A stretch of DNA of 53,042 bases, taken from assembly GCF_000342005.1 (NCBI RefSeq), contig NZ_AOHO01000082.1, positions 1 to 53,042 of the forward strand, given 5' to 3'. This DNA comes from Amycolatopsis decaplanina DSM 44594. GTDB lineage: Bacteria > Actinomycetota > Actinomycetes > Mycobacteriales > Pseudonocardiaceae. A program made the position numbers and the translations under genes. Position 1 is the first letter of the stretch; each line of letters opens with the position of its first letter. Of this stretch, positions 37,701 through 46,040 are shown in pieces. The notes beneath the pieces are model-generated. The model was given only the letters and a program-made list of their open reading frames with translations. It was not told the origin of the DNA and did not search any database.

Positions 37701-38073
37701 AGGCGCGACCGTGATGCCGACGTTCTACACCGACTACCCGACCGACGTCTCGCCGCTGACCCGGCAACATCGCGTGGACCCGCGGCTGGCCGAGCGCTGG
37801 GACCTGATCGCTTTCGGCTCCGAGGTCGGCACGGCCTATACCGAGCTGACCGACCCGCTCGAACAGCGGCGGCGGCTGGAAGCCCAGTCTCTGCGCGCGG
37901 CGAGCGGGGACGTCGAGGCGATGGAACTGGACGAGGACTTCCTGCTCGCGCTCGAACACGGCATGCCGCCGACCGGTGGGCTCGGCATCGGCGTCGACCG
38001 GCTGCTGATGATGCTGACCGGGGCGTCGATCCGGCAGACGGTGCTGTTCCCGTTCGTCCGGCCTCAGGGGTAG
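34756..38073 (+). CDS. lysX: Bifunctional lysyl-phosphatidylglycerol synthetase / lysine-tRNA ligase LysX
   Basis: A 1105-residue fusion typical of actinomycetes. About six transmembrane segments (residues ~15-240) precede a DUF2156/MprF-like aminoacyl-PG transferase domain (~255-580; RRSVRQAVKRIERAGYTTK, GLSLDLMRRD). A class II LysRS follows: an OB anticodon-binding domain (~640-740) and a catalytic core with motif 2 ELNRNFRNEGVDATHNPEFT and motif 3 GLGIGVDRLLMML. It makes Lys-tRNA and transfers lysine to phosphatidylglycerol, giving resistance to cationic peptides. GAAGGA precedes the ATG. A repeat hairpin follows the stop directly. Confidence 0.94.
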   Translation: MGNPVSRVSPWKARAGGIVATLVQLAAVFSVILLLAGGVKGPVLRTGDIAFSALSIPTNASLVIVLLLVVLGAALRRRKRAALYTLLLFQVGGLAVTLAYQSALLWWPELLKLGPWQVRHIPHQVWVLAIADLISIGMIAFLWILRPAFPARLAPGAWRDGFTVLLGGLAAVILVGWGLSEAFPGRLADTWARFAWVVNHTTGENIQLRRVGIGEGPAWLDLVLDLSATAVATAALYTLFRGVRSRRLRTDEEELRVRRLLAEYGEDDSLGYFATRREKSVVFSPNGRAAVAYRVLAGTSVASADPIGDPDAWADAVRAWLNEARTYGWTPGVLGASERGAKVYADAGLRALEIGDEAVLDVRDFSLAGPERRSVRQAVKRIERAGYTTKVRRHSEIPADEMAGLLLHAQQWRGAETERGFSMALGRLGDPSDGRSVMVEAYDAKGELRGMLSFVPWGRRGLSLDLMRRDRDAENGLNEYMVAEVVAASSHLGAQRISLNFAMFRAVFSEGERIGAGPVLRAWRGVLSMASRFFQLESLYRSNAKYGPDWEPRFLCYSSARRLPRVGIVAGALEGFVPTGRSARALKLETVTEEFVAEVHRIEANAATPAPKQVRRPDQVRVRMAKLDRLREAGIDPYPVGFARKDLLGDVVSKFGDLSPDTHTGHRVSVAGRVLAMRNLGGLCFARVKDFSGEIQLMLDASVLDLGGWRRGVDLGDHVGVSGQVVTSRRGELSVLVDEWTVTAKSLHPLPDKRKGLTDPETRVRQRYLDLAVNPDSTAMLRMRSTVVRAVRERLHQGDYLEVETPMLQTVHGGANARPFITHINAYDMRMYLRIAPELYLKRLCVAGVERVFELNRNFRNEGVDATHNPEFTMLEAYQAYADYNTMRTLTRELVQCAAEAAYGAQVVRRPGPNGKVVEYDISGDWPVIPVHEAVSVALGEKVDASTSVAELQRLCRAAGVPVNEEAGHGDLVLKAHEHLVEGATVMPTFYTDYPTDVSPLTRQHRVDPRLAERWDLIAFGSEVGTAYTELTDPLEQRRRLEAQSLRAASGDVEAMELDEDFLLALEHGMPPTGGLGIGVDRLLMMLTGASIRQTVLFPFVRPQG

Positions 38074-38078
38074 TGGGG

Positions 38079-38144
38079 GAGCAAGGGACCTTTGCTCTCA
38101 CTTCTCTCAATGTCGAGACGAACGAGAGCAAAGGTCCCTTGCTC
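38079..38144. repeat. Head-to-head pair of the dispersed repeat, lysX end
   Basis: Perfect 21-bp arms at 38079-38099 and 38124-38144 containing the core units (38080-38096, 38127-38143), with a 24-nt loop. It starts 6 bases after the lysX stop, so it is a probable terminator or 3'-end stabiliser. Confidence 0.92.
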
Positions 38145-38216
38145 TCTTCCAGGCCGAATCGCCCCGGAAAGCCGGTGCCGGATGCCATGATCCTCTTCCC
38201 GACGGAAGGAGCCACC

Positions 38217-38804
38217 ATGGCTGGAAACGTGTCCCCGGTCGCCGACGAGCGCGAAGGTCTCCTCGCCTACCTGGAGCAGCAGCGCCATGTCCTGCGGATC
38301 GCTGCGCACGGCCTCACCGAAGAACAGGCCAGAGCCGTCCCCACCAGAAGCTCACTGAGTGTCGGTGGCCTGATCAAGCACACCGCGAGCACGGAAGACG
38401 GCTGGATCGACATCCTTCTCCAGAAGCCCTCGAAGCCGATGGACGAGGCGATGAAGGAGTACGAAGCCGGTTACGTGATGACGCCGGAAGAGACGGTCGA
38501 AAGCGTCCTCGCGCGCTACGACGAGGTCGCCCGCCGCACCTCGGACGTCATCGCCGGTATCGCCGACCTCGGCCAGCCGGTCCCGGTGCCGAAGGGTGTG
38601 CCCTGGTACCCGCAGGACGTCGACGCGTGGTCGGTCCGCTGGGTGCTGCTCCATCTCATCGAGGAGACCGCGCGGCACGCCGGGCACGCCGACATCATCC
38701 GCGAGCACATCGACGGCGCGACGGCGATCCCGCTGATGGCCGCCGCGGAAGGCTGGCCGGAGACGCCGTGGCTCAAGCCCTGGTCACCGGCCCAAAACGA
38801 CTAG
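38217..38804 (+). CDS. DinB/DUF664-family protein
   Basis: A 195-residue four-helix-bundle protein of the DinB-like (YfiT, mycothiol-transferase) superfamily. GLTEEQARAVPTRSSLSVGG and LIKHTAST supply the first metal-type His; WVLLHLIEETARHAGHADII supplies the helix with HxxxH-type ligands. Members include metal-dependent thiol transferases, often in stress or detoxification. GGAAGGA lies 6 bases before the ATG. Its end overlaps the convergent alkyltransferase gene by 4 bases. Substrate unknown. Confidence 0.85.
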   Translation: MAGNVSPVADEREGLLAYLEQQRHVLRIAAHGLTEEQARAVPTRSSLSVGGLIKHTASTEDGWIDILLQKPSKPMDEAMKEYEAGYVMTPEETVESVLARYDEVARRTSDVIAGIADLGQPVPVPKGVPWYPQDVDAWSVRWVLLHLIEETARHAGHADIIREHIDGATAIPLMAAAEGWPETPWLKPWSPAQND

Positions 38805-39337
38805 AACAACGTCGGTTCGTCCGCCAAAGCGCCTTCGATGACCAGCATCCGGCGCTTGGTGGCGACCCCTCCGCGCGCGGAGAAGCCACCATCCTTGCCG
38901 CCCGCGGCGAGTACGCGGTGGCACGGCACGATGATCGGGAACGGGTTCCGGCCCATCGCCTGCCCCACGGCCTGCGCGCCGCCGGGCATGCCGAGGATGT
39001 TCGCGATGTCGCCGTAGGTCAGCGTCTTGCCCGCTGGGATCGAGCGGATGAACTCGTACACCCGGTGGTGGAAGTCCGGTACTCCTTCGTAGTCGAGGCC
39101 GACATCGGTGAGATCCGTGCGCTTGCCGTCCATCAACGAGACGATCCCGTCGATCGCGCGCTGAATCTCGCCCGGCGGTGTGGATTCGGCTGCTTCGGGA
39201 AGGCGCGCGGTCAGTCGCGCCCTCGTCCTCTCTTCACTGCCCTCGGGTAGCTGGACCGCGATGACCCCGCGTTCGCTCCACGCGATGCCGCAGTCGCCGA
39301 TCGCGGTGCCGAACACGGAGTAGCCCGGTGCCGTCAT
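38801..39337 (-). CDS. ogt: Methylated-DNA-protein-cysteine S-methyltransferase
   Basis: A 178-residue alkylation-repair suicide enzyme. The active-site PCHR occurs in IIVPCHRVLAAGGKDGGFSA, and the helix-turn-helix Arg-finger region is LTYGDIANILGMPGGAQAVG. It moves alkyl groups from O6-guanine onto its own cysteine. The ATG at 39337 gives the usual length. Genes upstream and downstream are unrelated. Confidence 0.92.
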   Translation of the reverse strand: MTAPGYSVFGTAIGDCGIAWSERGVIAVQLPEGSEERTRARLTARLPEAAESTPPGEIQRAIDGIVSLMDGKRTDLTDVGLDYEGVPDFHHRVYEFIRSIPAGKTLTYGDIANILGMPGGAQAVGQAMGRNPFPIIVPCHRVLAAGGKDGGFSARGGVATKRRMLVIEGALADEPTLF

Positions 39338-39427
39338 GGGTCCAGGGTACGAGCGCGGTCCGACAGTTTCGGGTTCAAGACCATGCCGCGCTGCCGCCGG
39401 AGCCGTCGCTGCGGTAGGAGTATGGGC

Positions 39428-40054
39428 ATGAGCGACCTCGTGCTGGATCACCTCGTCTACGCCGGGCCGGACCTCGAAGAGGCCGTCGCGCGCGTCGCCG
39501 AGCTGACCGGCGTCACGCCTGTACGCGGCGGAAGGCACGTCGGTTTCGGTACGGCCAACTACCTGGCCGATCTGGGAGCCGGCGCCTATCTCGAGGTGGT
39601 CGGCCCCGACCCGGATCAACCCGAGCACGTCGGACCGCGCCCGTTCGGCATCGACGAGCTGACCGCTCCCGCCCTGATCACCTGGGCCGCGCGCGTCGAA
39701 GGCATCGACGAGGCGATCGCCGAAGCGCGCGAACGTGGTTACGACCCGGGCGAAGCGTCCGAGATGTCGCGGACCACCGACGACGGTGAACTGCTGACCT
39801 GGCGTCTCACCGGTGCGGGTGATCTAGGCGGGCTCGCGCCCTTCCTCATCGACTGGGGGAGCACCCCGCATCCGACGACACGAGGGCTCCCGTCGATCCC
39901 GCTGCTCATGGTCACCGGTGTCCATCCCGAGCCAGCCGCGGTCGAATCCGCGGTCCGCGCGCTCGGGATGGACATGCTCGTCCGGCGTGACACGGAGCCC
40001 GGCCTGGTGGCCGTGCTGACGAACTCAGCGGGGAAGCAGGTCGCGCTGAGCTGA
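39428..40054 (+). CDS. VOC (glyoxalase-like) superfamily protein
   Basis: A 208-residue protein of the Glyoxalase_3-like branch. LVLDHLVYAGPDLEEAVAR opens the first beta-alpha-beta module, with GGRHVGFGTANYLADL and GAYLEVVGPDPDQ following. TAGGAG precedes the second of two close ATGs (39422, 39428), so the shorter start MSDLVLDH is preferred. Enzymatic role unknown. Its 3' end overlaps the convergent NAD synthetase gene by 30 bases. Confidence 0.85.
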   Translation: MSDLVLDHLVYAGPDLEEAVARVAELTGVTPVRGGRHVGFGTANYLADLGAGAYLEVVGPDPDQPEHVGPRPFGIDELTAPALITWAARVEGIDEAIAEARERGYDPGEASEMSRTTDDGELLTWRLTGAGDLGGLAPFLIDWGSTPHPTTRGLPSIPLLMVTGVHPEPAAVESAVRALGMDMLVRRDTEPGLVAVLTNSAGKQVALS

Positions 40055-41782
40055 GCGGGTCACGACAGTCCCCTCTCGCCAGCCGTTGGTCATCGGCAGC
40101 CGCCGGTCCCGCCCGAACGCCTTGAACGTGATCTTGGTGCCCGGCGGGTACTGGCGGCGCTTGTATTCGGCCTTGTCGACCATCCGCACCACGCGGTCGA
40201 TGGTCTCCGGCTCGAAGCCCGCGTCGACCAGGTCGACGTAACCGCGGTCGCCCTCGATGTAGTCGTCGAGGATGTCGTCGAGCATCAGGTAGTCGGGCAG
40301 CGAGTCGCTGTCCAGCTGACCCGGCCGCAGCTCCGCCGACGGCGGTTTGGTGATCGAGTTCTCCGGGATCGGCGGGGTTTCGCCGTTCTTCTCGGCTTCC
40401 GCGTTGCGCCACTTGGCCAGGTGCCAGACGTGCGTCTTGAACAGGTCCTTGATCGGCGCGAAGGCCCCGACGGCGTCGCCGTAGATCGTCGAGTAGCCGA
40501 CGGCGAGTTCGGTCTTGTTGCCGGTGGCGAGCACCAGGTGACCATCCTGGTTGGACAGTGCCATCAGCAGCATGCCGCGGACACGGGCCTGGATGTTCTC
40601 CTCGGCGAGGCCGGTCAGCTGAAGCTGCTCGACGTAGACCTTGACCATGTCCGCGATCGGCTCGACGCGATAGTGCGCGCCGATCCGGCGGGCGAGGTCT
40701 TCGGCATCGTCTTTCGAGTGCTCCGAGGAGTACTCCGAAGGCATTGAAACGCCGTAGACGTTGTCGCCGCCCAGCGCGTCGGCTGCCAGCGCCGCCACCA
40801 CCGCGGAGTCGATACCGCCGGAGAACCCGAACGTCACCGACGAGAAGCCGTTCTTGTGCACGTAGTCGCGCAGACCGACGACGAGCGCGTGCCACACCTC
40901 GGCTTCGTCCGACAGCGGCTCGCTGATCGCGGACTCGGTGCTCGGGCTGTACGCAGGAACCGGATCTTCGCTGAGAACGCGGCGCTTGACCCGGAGGCCT
41001 TCGAACTCGCCTTCGGCGGTGTGCCCGCCGGCGACCAGGTCCGTGTCGACGACGAGCAGGTGCTCGACGAACTGCGGCGCGCGCGCCAGCAACCGGCCGT
41101 CCGCGCCGACCACGATCGAGTCGCCGTCGAAGACGAGGTCGTCCTGACCGCCGATCTGGTTCGTGTACACCAGCGGCGCCCCGGCCTCGGCCGCGCGGCG
41201 GGCGATGAGCGGCAGGCGGATGTCGTCCTTCGCACGCTCGTAAGGCGAAGCGTTGGGTGCGACCACGAGGTCCACCCCGGCCTTGCCCAGCGCGGAGATC
41301 GGGCCGCCGTCCTGCCAGACGTCCTCGCAGATCACCATGCCGACGTCGACGCCGTGGAAGCGGACGACCTCGAGATCATGGCCCGGCTTGAACCAGCGGT
41401 GCTCGTCGAAGACGCCGTAGTTGGGCAGGTGATGCTTGAACTGGCGGGCGACCACTTCGCCGCGGTACAGCGCGGCCGCCGCGTCGCGCGGGCCGGTCTC
41501 GTCCAGATCGAGGTACCCGATGTAGGTGAGCACCTCGCCACAACCGGCTTCTTCGAGCCGCCGGGCGAGCGCTTCGACCATCTGCTTCGAGGCGGAGGCG
41601 AAGGTCGGGCGGAGGGAGAGGTCCTCGACGGGGTAACCGGTGAGGGACATCTCCGGGAAGACGACGATGTGGGCGCCTGCTTCGGCGGCCTTGCGAGTCC
41701 ACTCGACGGTGAGCTCGGCGTTGCCTTCGAGGTCCCCGACGGTGGTGTTGACCTGGGCCAGTGCGATGCGCAGTTGCGGCAT
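40025..41782 (-). CDS. nadE: Glutamine-dependent NAD+ synthetase
   Basis: A 585-residue enzyme making NAD from deamido-NAD with glutamine as nitrogen donor. The N-terminal CN-hydrolase glutaminase domain (1-260) has the catalytic Glu in IVVFPEMSLTGYP and Cys in GMVICEDVW. The C-terminal ATP-pyrophosphatase domain has FGFSGGIDSAVVAALAADAL and LATGNKTELAVGYSTIYGD. The ATG at 41782 matches the conserved MPQLRIALAQ start; a GTG at 41800 is an alternative. It stands alone between a repeat hairpin and a convergent VOC gene. Confidence 0.94.
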   Translation of the reverse strand: MPQLRIALAQVNTTVGDLEGNAELTVEWTRKAAEAGAHIVVFPEMSLTGYPVEDLSLRPTFASASKQMVEALARRLEEAGCGEVLTYIGYLDLDETGPRDAAAALYRGEVVARQFKHHLPNYGVFDEHRWFKPGHDLEVVRFHGVDVGMVICEDVWQDGGPISALGKAGVDLVVAPNASPYERAKDDIRLPLIARRAAEAGAPLVYTNQIGGQDDLVFDGDSIVVGADGRLLARAPQFVEHLLVVDTDLVAGGHTAEGEFEGLRVKRRVLSEDPVPAYSPSTESAISEPLSDEAEVWHALVVGLRDYVHKNGFSSVTFGFSGGIDSAVVAALAADALGGDNVYGVSMPSEYSSEHSKDDAEDLARRIGAHYRVEPIADMVKVYVEQLQLTGLAEENIQARVRGMLLMALSNQDGHLVLATGNKTELAVGYSTIYGDAVGAFAPIKDLFKTHVWHLAKWRNAEAEKNGETPPIPENSITKPPSAELRPGQLDSDSLPDYLMLDDILDDYIEGDRGYVDLVDAGFEPETIDRVVRMVDKAEYKRRQYPPGTKITFKAFGRDRRLPMTNGWREGTVVTRSAQRDLLPR

Positions 41783-41864
41783 GCCGTCATTCTCACCCAC
41801 CGGCGTCCGCGGGGACGACCGGATGTGCCGAATCGCCCACCTGGGTTTGACCGGTGCGAAAAGA

Positions 41865-41923
41865 GAGCGGGGGACCTTTGCTGTCGCTCTCCAAAAGAGA
41901 GTGACAGCAAAGGTCCCCCGCTC
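41865..41923. repeat. Head-to-head pair of the dispersed repeat, 27-bp hairpin, secA2 end
   Basis: Arms 41865-41891 and 41897-41923 pair over 27 bp with a single G-T pair and the 5-nt loop CAAAA. The cores are the variant AGCGGGGGACCTTTGCT and its inverse. It starts 17 bases past the secA2 stop (minus strand), so it is a likely terminator. Confidence 0.93.
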
Positions 41924-41939
41924 CCCCTCAGGACCCGCG

Positions 41940-44267
41940 CTACTTCCGCTTGATCATGCTCCGCACCTTCTTGATGGTCTGCTCGAAGTCGGAGTCGAAC
42001 GGGTTGTCGTGCACCAGGTAGGTCCACGTCGTGTTCGCCCGCCGCACGCCCGCGTCACCGAGGTCGATCCCGTTATCGGTGATCTCGGCCTCCTCGAGCG
42101 TCTTCGCCGCCCGCTCGGCCGCCTCCGGGATGATCTTGTGGAACTCGGGGATCGCCGCGCGGTGGAATTCGTCGATCGGCGTCTCCCGCGCCAGCGCCCG
42201 CAGGTGGATGCTCTCCCGCACGTCGGTCAGGAACGCCAGGTGGTCCGACCACAGCTGATCGATGTGGAACAGCAGAATCTCCCGGCACAGCTGTTCGACG
42301 CGAGCCTCGTCGTCGACCTTATCCGAAAGCTCCTTGAACTTCTCCGGGTGCGCCTTCTCCAGCACCTCCGCCGCGTGCGCGGTCCGCAGCACCTTGTCCC
42401 GGTGCTCGAGCAGTTCGCCGCGCTGCCGCTCGATCAGCCGCGTGTAGCGCCAGGTGTTCCGGTGGATCTCCAGGTCGACACCCTCGGCGACGCGCTGCGC
42501 GTGGTTGATCTGCCGCAGCGCCGCCGGGTCGACGATCTCGCCGCTGCCCACGTCGGAGCTGATGCCTTCGGGGATGTCCGGCGCGTTCGACAGCACGAGT
42601 TCGTCGTTCAGGCTGGCGAAGAACACCGCGCTGCCCGGGTCGCCCTGTCGTCCGGACCGGCCGCGCAGCTGGCCGTCCAGCCTGCTCGACGGATAGCGGG
42701 CGGTGCCGATCACGTGCAGGCCGCCCAGCTCGACGACCTCATCGCGGCCGTCGCCGTCCTTGCCGCCCAGCCGGATGTCGGTGCCTCGGCCCGCCATCTG
42801 GGTCGAGACGGTGACCGCGCCCTTCTTGCCGGCGTCGGCGATGATGGCGGCTTCCTCGGCATCGTTGCGCGCGTTGAGCACGACGCATTCGAGGTCGACC
42901 TTCGCCAGCTTCTCGGCCAGCTCTTCGGATTCGGCGACGTCCTGGGTGCCGACGAGGATCGGCCGCCCGGTCTCGTGCACCCGCCGGATCTCCTCCTCGA
43001 TCGCGCGCAGCTTCTGCGACGGCGATCCGAAGATCCGGTCCTCCTGGTCCTCACGGATGTTCGGCGTGTTCGGCGGGATGACCGCCACCTCGAGCTTGTA
43101 GAACTCGCGCAGCTGCTCGGCGACCGCGACCGCGGTACCGGTCATCCCCGCGACCTCTGGGTACCGCGCGAGCAGCGCCTGCACGGTGATCGAGTCGAGG
43201 ATCTCGCCCCGGTCGGTCGCCTTGACCTGCTCCTTCGCTTCGACGGCGGCCTGGAGGCCGTCCGGCCAGCGCTGCAGTTCGGCGACGCGGCCGCGCGCGG
43301 CGTTGATCAGCTGCACTTTGCCGTCGCGCACGAGGTAGTCGACGTCACGGGTGAGCAGCGCATGCGCGTGCAGCGCCACGTTCACCGCGGGCAGCCTGTC
43401 CGAGCCGGTCTCGTCGTAAAGGTTGATGTCGTCGCCGAGGGCCTTCTCGACCACCGAAGCGCCCGCCTTGGTCAGCCAGGCGTTGCGGCCGTCGGCGTCG
43501 GTCTCGTAGTGCAGCCCGAGCCGCAGTCGCCGGACGATGTTCGCGACCTCTTCGTCGGCGTCGGTGTGGTCGATCGATCCCGCCATCACCAGCGGCACGC
43601 GGGCCTCGTCGACCAGCACGGAGTCCGCCTCGTCGACGATCGCCACCTCGGGCTCGCGCTGGACCAGGTCCTCTTCGCGGGTCACCAGGCGGTCGCGCAG
43701 CACGTCGAAGCCGATCTCGCTGACGGCGCCGTACGTGACCTCCTTCGCGTACGCCTCGCGGCGCTCGTCGCGGGAGTGAGCGGGCTCGACCCAGCCGACG
43801 GAGACGCCGAGCAGGTCGTAGATCGGGCCCATCCACTCCGCGTCGCGTCGGGCGAGGTAGTCGTTCACTGTGACGACGTGGACGTGCTTCCCGCGCAAGG
43901 CGTACCCGGCGCCGGCCAGCGCACCGGCCAGCGTCTTGCCCTCACCGGTCTCCATCTGCACGATGTGCCCGCTGAGCAGGCCCATCGTGCCGAGCAACTG
44001 GACGTCGAAGGCACGCTCGCCGAGCGCCCGCCGCGCGGCCTCGCGACCGAGCGCGCAGACCTCGATCAGCTGGTCGTTGCCGAAGGCAGCGGCGTCCCGA
44101 AGCTTGCCTGCCCGCTCTGTCAGCTCCTCGTCGGAGAGCTTCTCCAACTCGGGCTCGAGCTTCTCGATGGCCGGCAGCAGCGCTTCGTAGCGGGTCAGCT
44201 CGACGCTGCCCGGCCGCTGCATGATCCGGCGCAGCTTCTTGCCCACCCGGCTGATCAGTGCTGCCAC
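41940..44267 (-). CDS. secA2: Accessory preprotein translocase ATPase SecA2
   Basis: A 775-residue SecA-family ATPase. It has GHIVQMETGEGKTLAGALAG (Walker A), VAIVDEADSVLVDEAR (Walker B/DEAD), TQMAGRGTDIRLGG and RSGRQGDPGSAVFF. It is shorter than housekeeping SecA (~900+), lacks the C-terminal zinc-binding tail and is close in size to mycobacterial SecA2. The GTG start at 44267, read as VAALISRVGKKLRR, follows ACAGGG; upstream frame is divergent-promoter DNA. It would support export of a subset of proteins without classical signals. Confidence 0.9.
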   Translation of the reverse strand: MAALISRVGKKLRRIMQRPGSVELTRYEALLPAIEKLEPELEKLSDEELTERAGKLRDAAAFGNDQLIEVCALGREAARRALGERAFDVQLLGTMGLLSGHIVQMETGEGKTLAGALAGAGYALRGKHVHVVTVNDYLARRDAEWMGPIYDLLGVSVGWVEPAHSRDERREAYAKEVTYGAVSEIGFDVLRDRLVTREEDLVQREPEVAIVDEADSVLVDEARVPLVMAGSIDHTDADEEVANIVRRLRLGLHYETDADGRNAWLTKAGASVVEKALGDDINLYDETGSDRLPAVNVALHAHALLTRDVDYLVRDGKVQLINAARGRVAELQRWPDGLQAAVEAKEQVKATDRGEILDSITVQALLARYPEVAGMTGTAVAVAEQLREFYKLEVAVIPPNTPNIREDQEDRIFGSPSQKLRAIEEEIRRVHETGRPILVGTQDVAESEELAEKLAKVDLECVVLNARNDAEEAAIIADAGKKGAVTVSTQMAGRGTDIRLGGKDGDGRDEVVELGGLHVIGTARYPSSRLDGQLRGRSGRQGDPGSAVFFASLNDELVLSNAPDIPEGISSDVGSGEIVDPAALRQINHAQRVAEGVDLEIHRNTWRYTRLIERQRGELLEHRDKVLRTAHAAEVLEKAHPEKFKELSDKVDDEARVEQLCREILLFHIDQLWSDHLAFLTDVRESIHLRALARETPIDEFHRAAIPEFHKIIPEAAERAAKTLEEAEITDNGIDLGDAGVRRANTTWTYLVHDNPFDSDFEQTIKKVRSMIKRK

Positions 44268-44362
44268 CCCTGTGCTCCCGTCTGTTCTTCTGCCGTCCGC
44301 ACCCGTATCACCAACGCAGTGGTGGTGCGGCCGAGTTCCACGGCCGATGGCACGATCCAACC

Positions 44363-45988
44363 GTGTCCACTCATGTCAGCGCCAGGTCCCGTGCCCGTCG
44401 ATTCGCCGCGATCACGCTGTCCGGCCTGCTCGCCGTCACTGCCGCCGCGTGCTCGTCGGGAGAGGGTAGAACCCAGCCGCCGCCTCCGGCCACCGAGTCG
44501 CATGCTCCGACCGGACCGGTGCCCGCCGGACTCGAGAAGTTCTACGGACAGAGCCTGACCTGGGCCGACTGTGCACCCTACGCGACATCCGATGACGCGA
44601 AAGCGGCGTTTCGAGTGAAGGACGCACAGTGTGCCCGCCTGACCGTCCCGCTCGACTACGCGAAGCCCGAAGGCGACTCGATCACGCTCGGCCTGTTGCG
44701 CCGGAAGGCGCTCGAAACCGACGAAAGGATTGGGGCACTCGTGGTCAACCCCGGCGGCCCCGGCGCCTCCGGGATGCAGGCCGCGGCCGGTCTCGCCTCC
44801 CGGACGGCGACGAACGAGCTGGGTAAACGCTTCGACATGGTCGGTTTCGACCCGCGCGGCATCGGCGCGAGCCAGCCGCAGGTCCGCTGCCTGACCGACG
44901 CCGAACGCGACGCGGACCGCGCGGACGACAGCGAGACCGACGGTTCACCCGAGGGGGTGAAAAAGCAGGAGGCCGAGTCCCAGGACTTCGCGGCGAAGTG
45001 TGCCGAGCGGACCGAACACGGCTCCGCGATGCTCGCGAACTTGGGCACGCGTGACGTCGTCAAGGACATGGACATCCTGCGTTCGGTCCTCGGCGAGCCG
45101 AAGCTGAACTACCTCGGCTACTCCTACGGAACACGGATCGGGTCCGCCTATGCCGAGGCGTTCCCGGCGAACGTCCGTGCGCTGGTGCTCGACGGTGCCG
45201 TCGACCCGGAGCAGGACGCGGTCGAGTCGCTGGTCGCGCAGGGGCAGGGCTTCGGCAAGGCGTTCGGGGAGTTCTCGAACTGGTGCGCCGCGCGTGAGGA
45301 CTGCGCCGTGGGGCGCGACGCCGCCGGCGCGACGAAGGCGTTCCAGGATCTGGTGCGGCCACTGATCGACTTCCCGGTGCCGGTGAATGACGGCCGGAAA
45401 CTGTCGTACGAGGACGCGACGACGGGCGTGATACAGGCCCTCTACCAGGAAGATCTCTGGGAACCGTTGAACACCGCGCTCAATGACCTGAAGCGCCAGC
45501 GCGGCGACGGCCTGGAAAAACTGGCCGACCTGTACAACGAACGCGGCGCCGACGGCCGCTACGGGACGACGCAGGACGCGTTCGTCGCGATCCGCTGCGT
45601 CGACGACCCGCGAGTCACCGATCCGGTGAAGATACTCGACGCGCAGAAGCGGTACGCGGAGGCGGCTCCGTTCCTCGACGACGGCAAGCCGGACGGTTCC
45701 GCGCGTGACGCCTGCGCCTTCTGGCCGGTGCCGAACACCTCGGAGCCGCACCAGCCGAACGTCGAAGGGTTGCCGAAGACACTGGTCATCTCGACGACGA
45801 ACGACCCGGCGACCCCCTATCAGGCGGGCGTCAACCTCGCGAAAGCGATCAAGGGAGCTTTGCTCACGTTCGAGGGCAACCAGCACACGGTGTTCCTCCA
45901 GGGCGTCTCGTGCGTCGACCGGATCGGCATCGACTACCTGGTGAACGGCACCCTGCCGGACGAGGGCACTCGCTGCACCGCCAAGTAA
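44363..45988 (+). CDS. Secreted tripeptidyl-aminopeptidase-like S33 hydrolase (lipoprotein)
   Basis: A 541-residue exported alpha/beta hydrolase like Streptomyces tripeptidyl aminopeptidases. The GTG at 44363 gives an Arg-rich signal peptide with lipobox VTAAACSS (Cys near residue 30) and a Pro-rich linker. Visible motifs: oxyanion NPGGPGASG, FDPRGIGAS, nucleophile LGYSYGTRIG, Asp in NDPATPY, His in NQHTVF. A C-terminal TAP-like extension contains conserved Cys. An adjacent paralogue lies 53 bases downstream. Confidence 0.88.
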   Translation: MSTHVSARSRARRFAAITLSGLLAVTAAACSSGEGRTQPPPPATESHAPTGPVPAGLEKFYGQSLTWADCAPYATSDDAKAAFRVKDAQCARLTVPLDYAKPEGDSITLGLLRRKALETDERIGALVVNPGGPGASGMQAAAGLASRTATNELGKRFDMVGFDPRGIGASQPQVRCLTDAERDADRADDSETDGSPEGVKKQEAESQDFAAKCAERTEHGSAMLANLGTRDVVKDMDILRSVLGEPKLNYLGYSYGTRIGSAYAEAFPANVRALVLDGAVDPEQDAVESLVAQGQGFGKAFGEFSNWCAAREDCAVGRDAAGATKAFQDLVRPLIDFPVPVNDGRKLSYEDATTGVIQALYQEDLWEPLNTALNDLKRQRGDGLEKLADLYNERGADGRYGTTQDAFVAIRCVDDPRVTDPVKILDAQKRYAEAAPFLDDGKPDGSARDACAFWPVPNTSEPHQPNVEGLPKTLVISTTNDPATPYQAGVNLAKAIKGALLTFEGNQHTVFLQGVSCVDRIGIDYLVNGTLPDEGTRCTAK

Positions 45989-46040
45989 CGAGTTCGGCGC
46001 GAAGGGCCATGACCGGCCGGGACGCTGCGAAGATCACGAG

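Noticed and set aside
44297..44330. Bulged palindrome CACCA/TGGTG in the secA2/peptidase divergent gap
   Set aside because: Arms are short and interrupted and no promoter could be fixed around it, so it is too weak to call an operator.
41640..44558. Plus-strand frame of 972 codons antisense to secA2
   Set aside because: A shadow of secA2 and nadE; the minus-strand products have all catalytic motifs.
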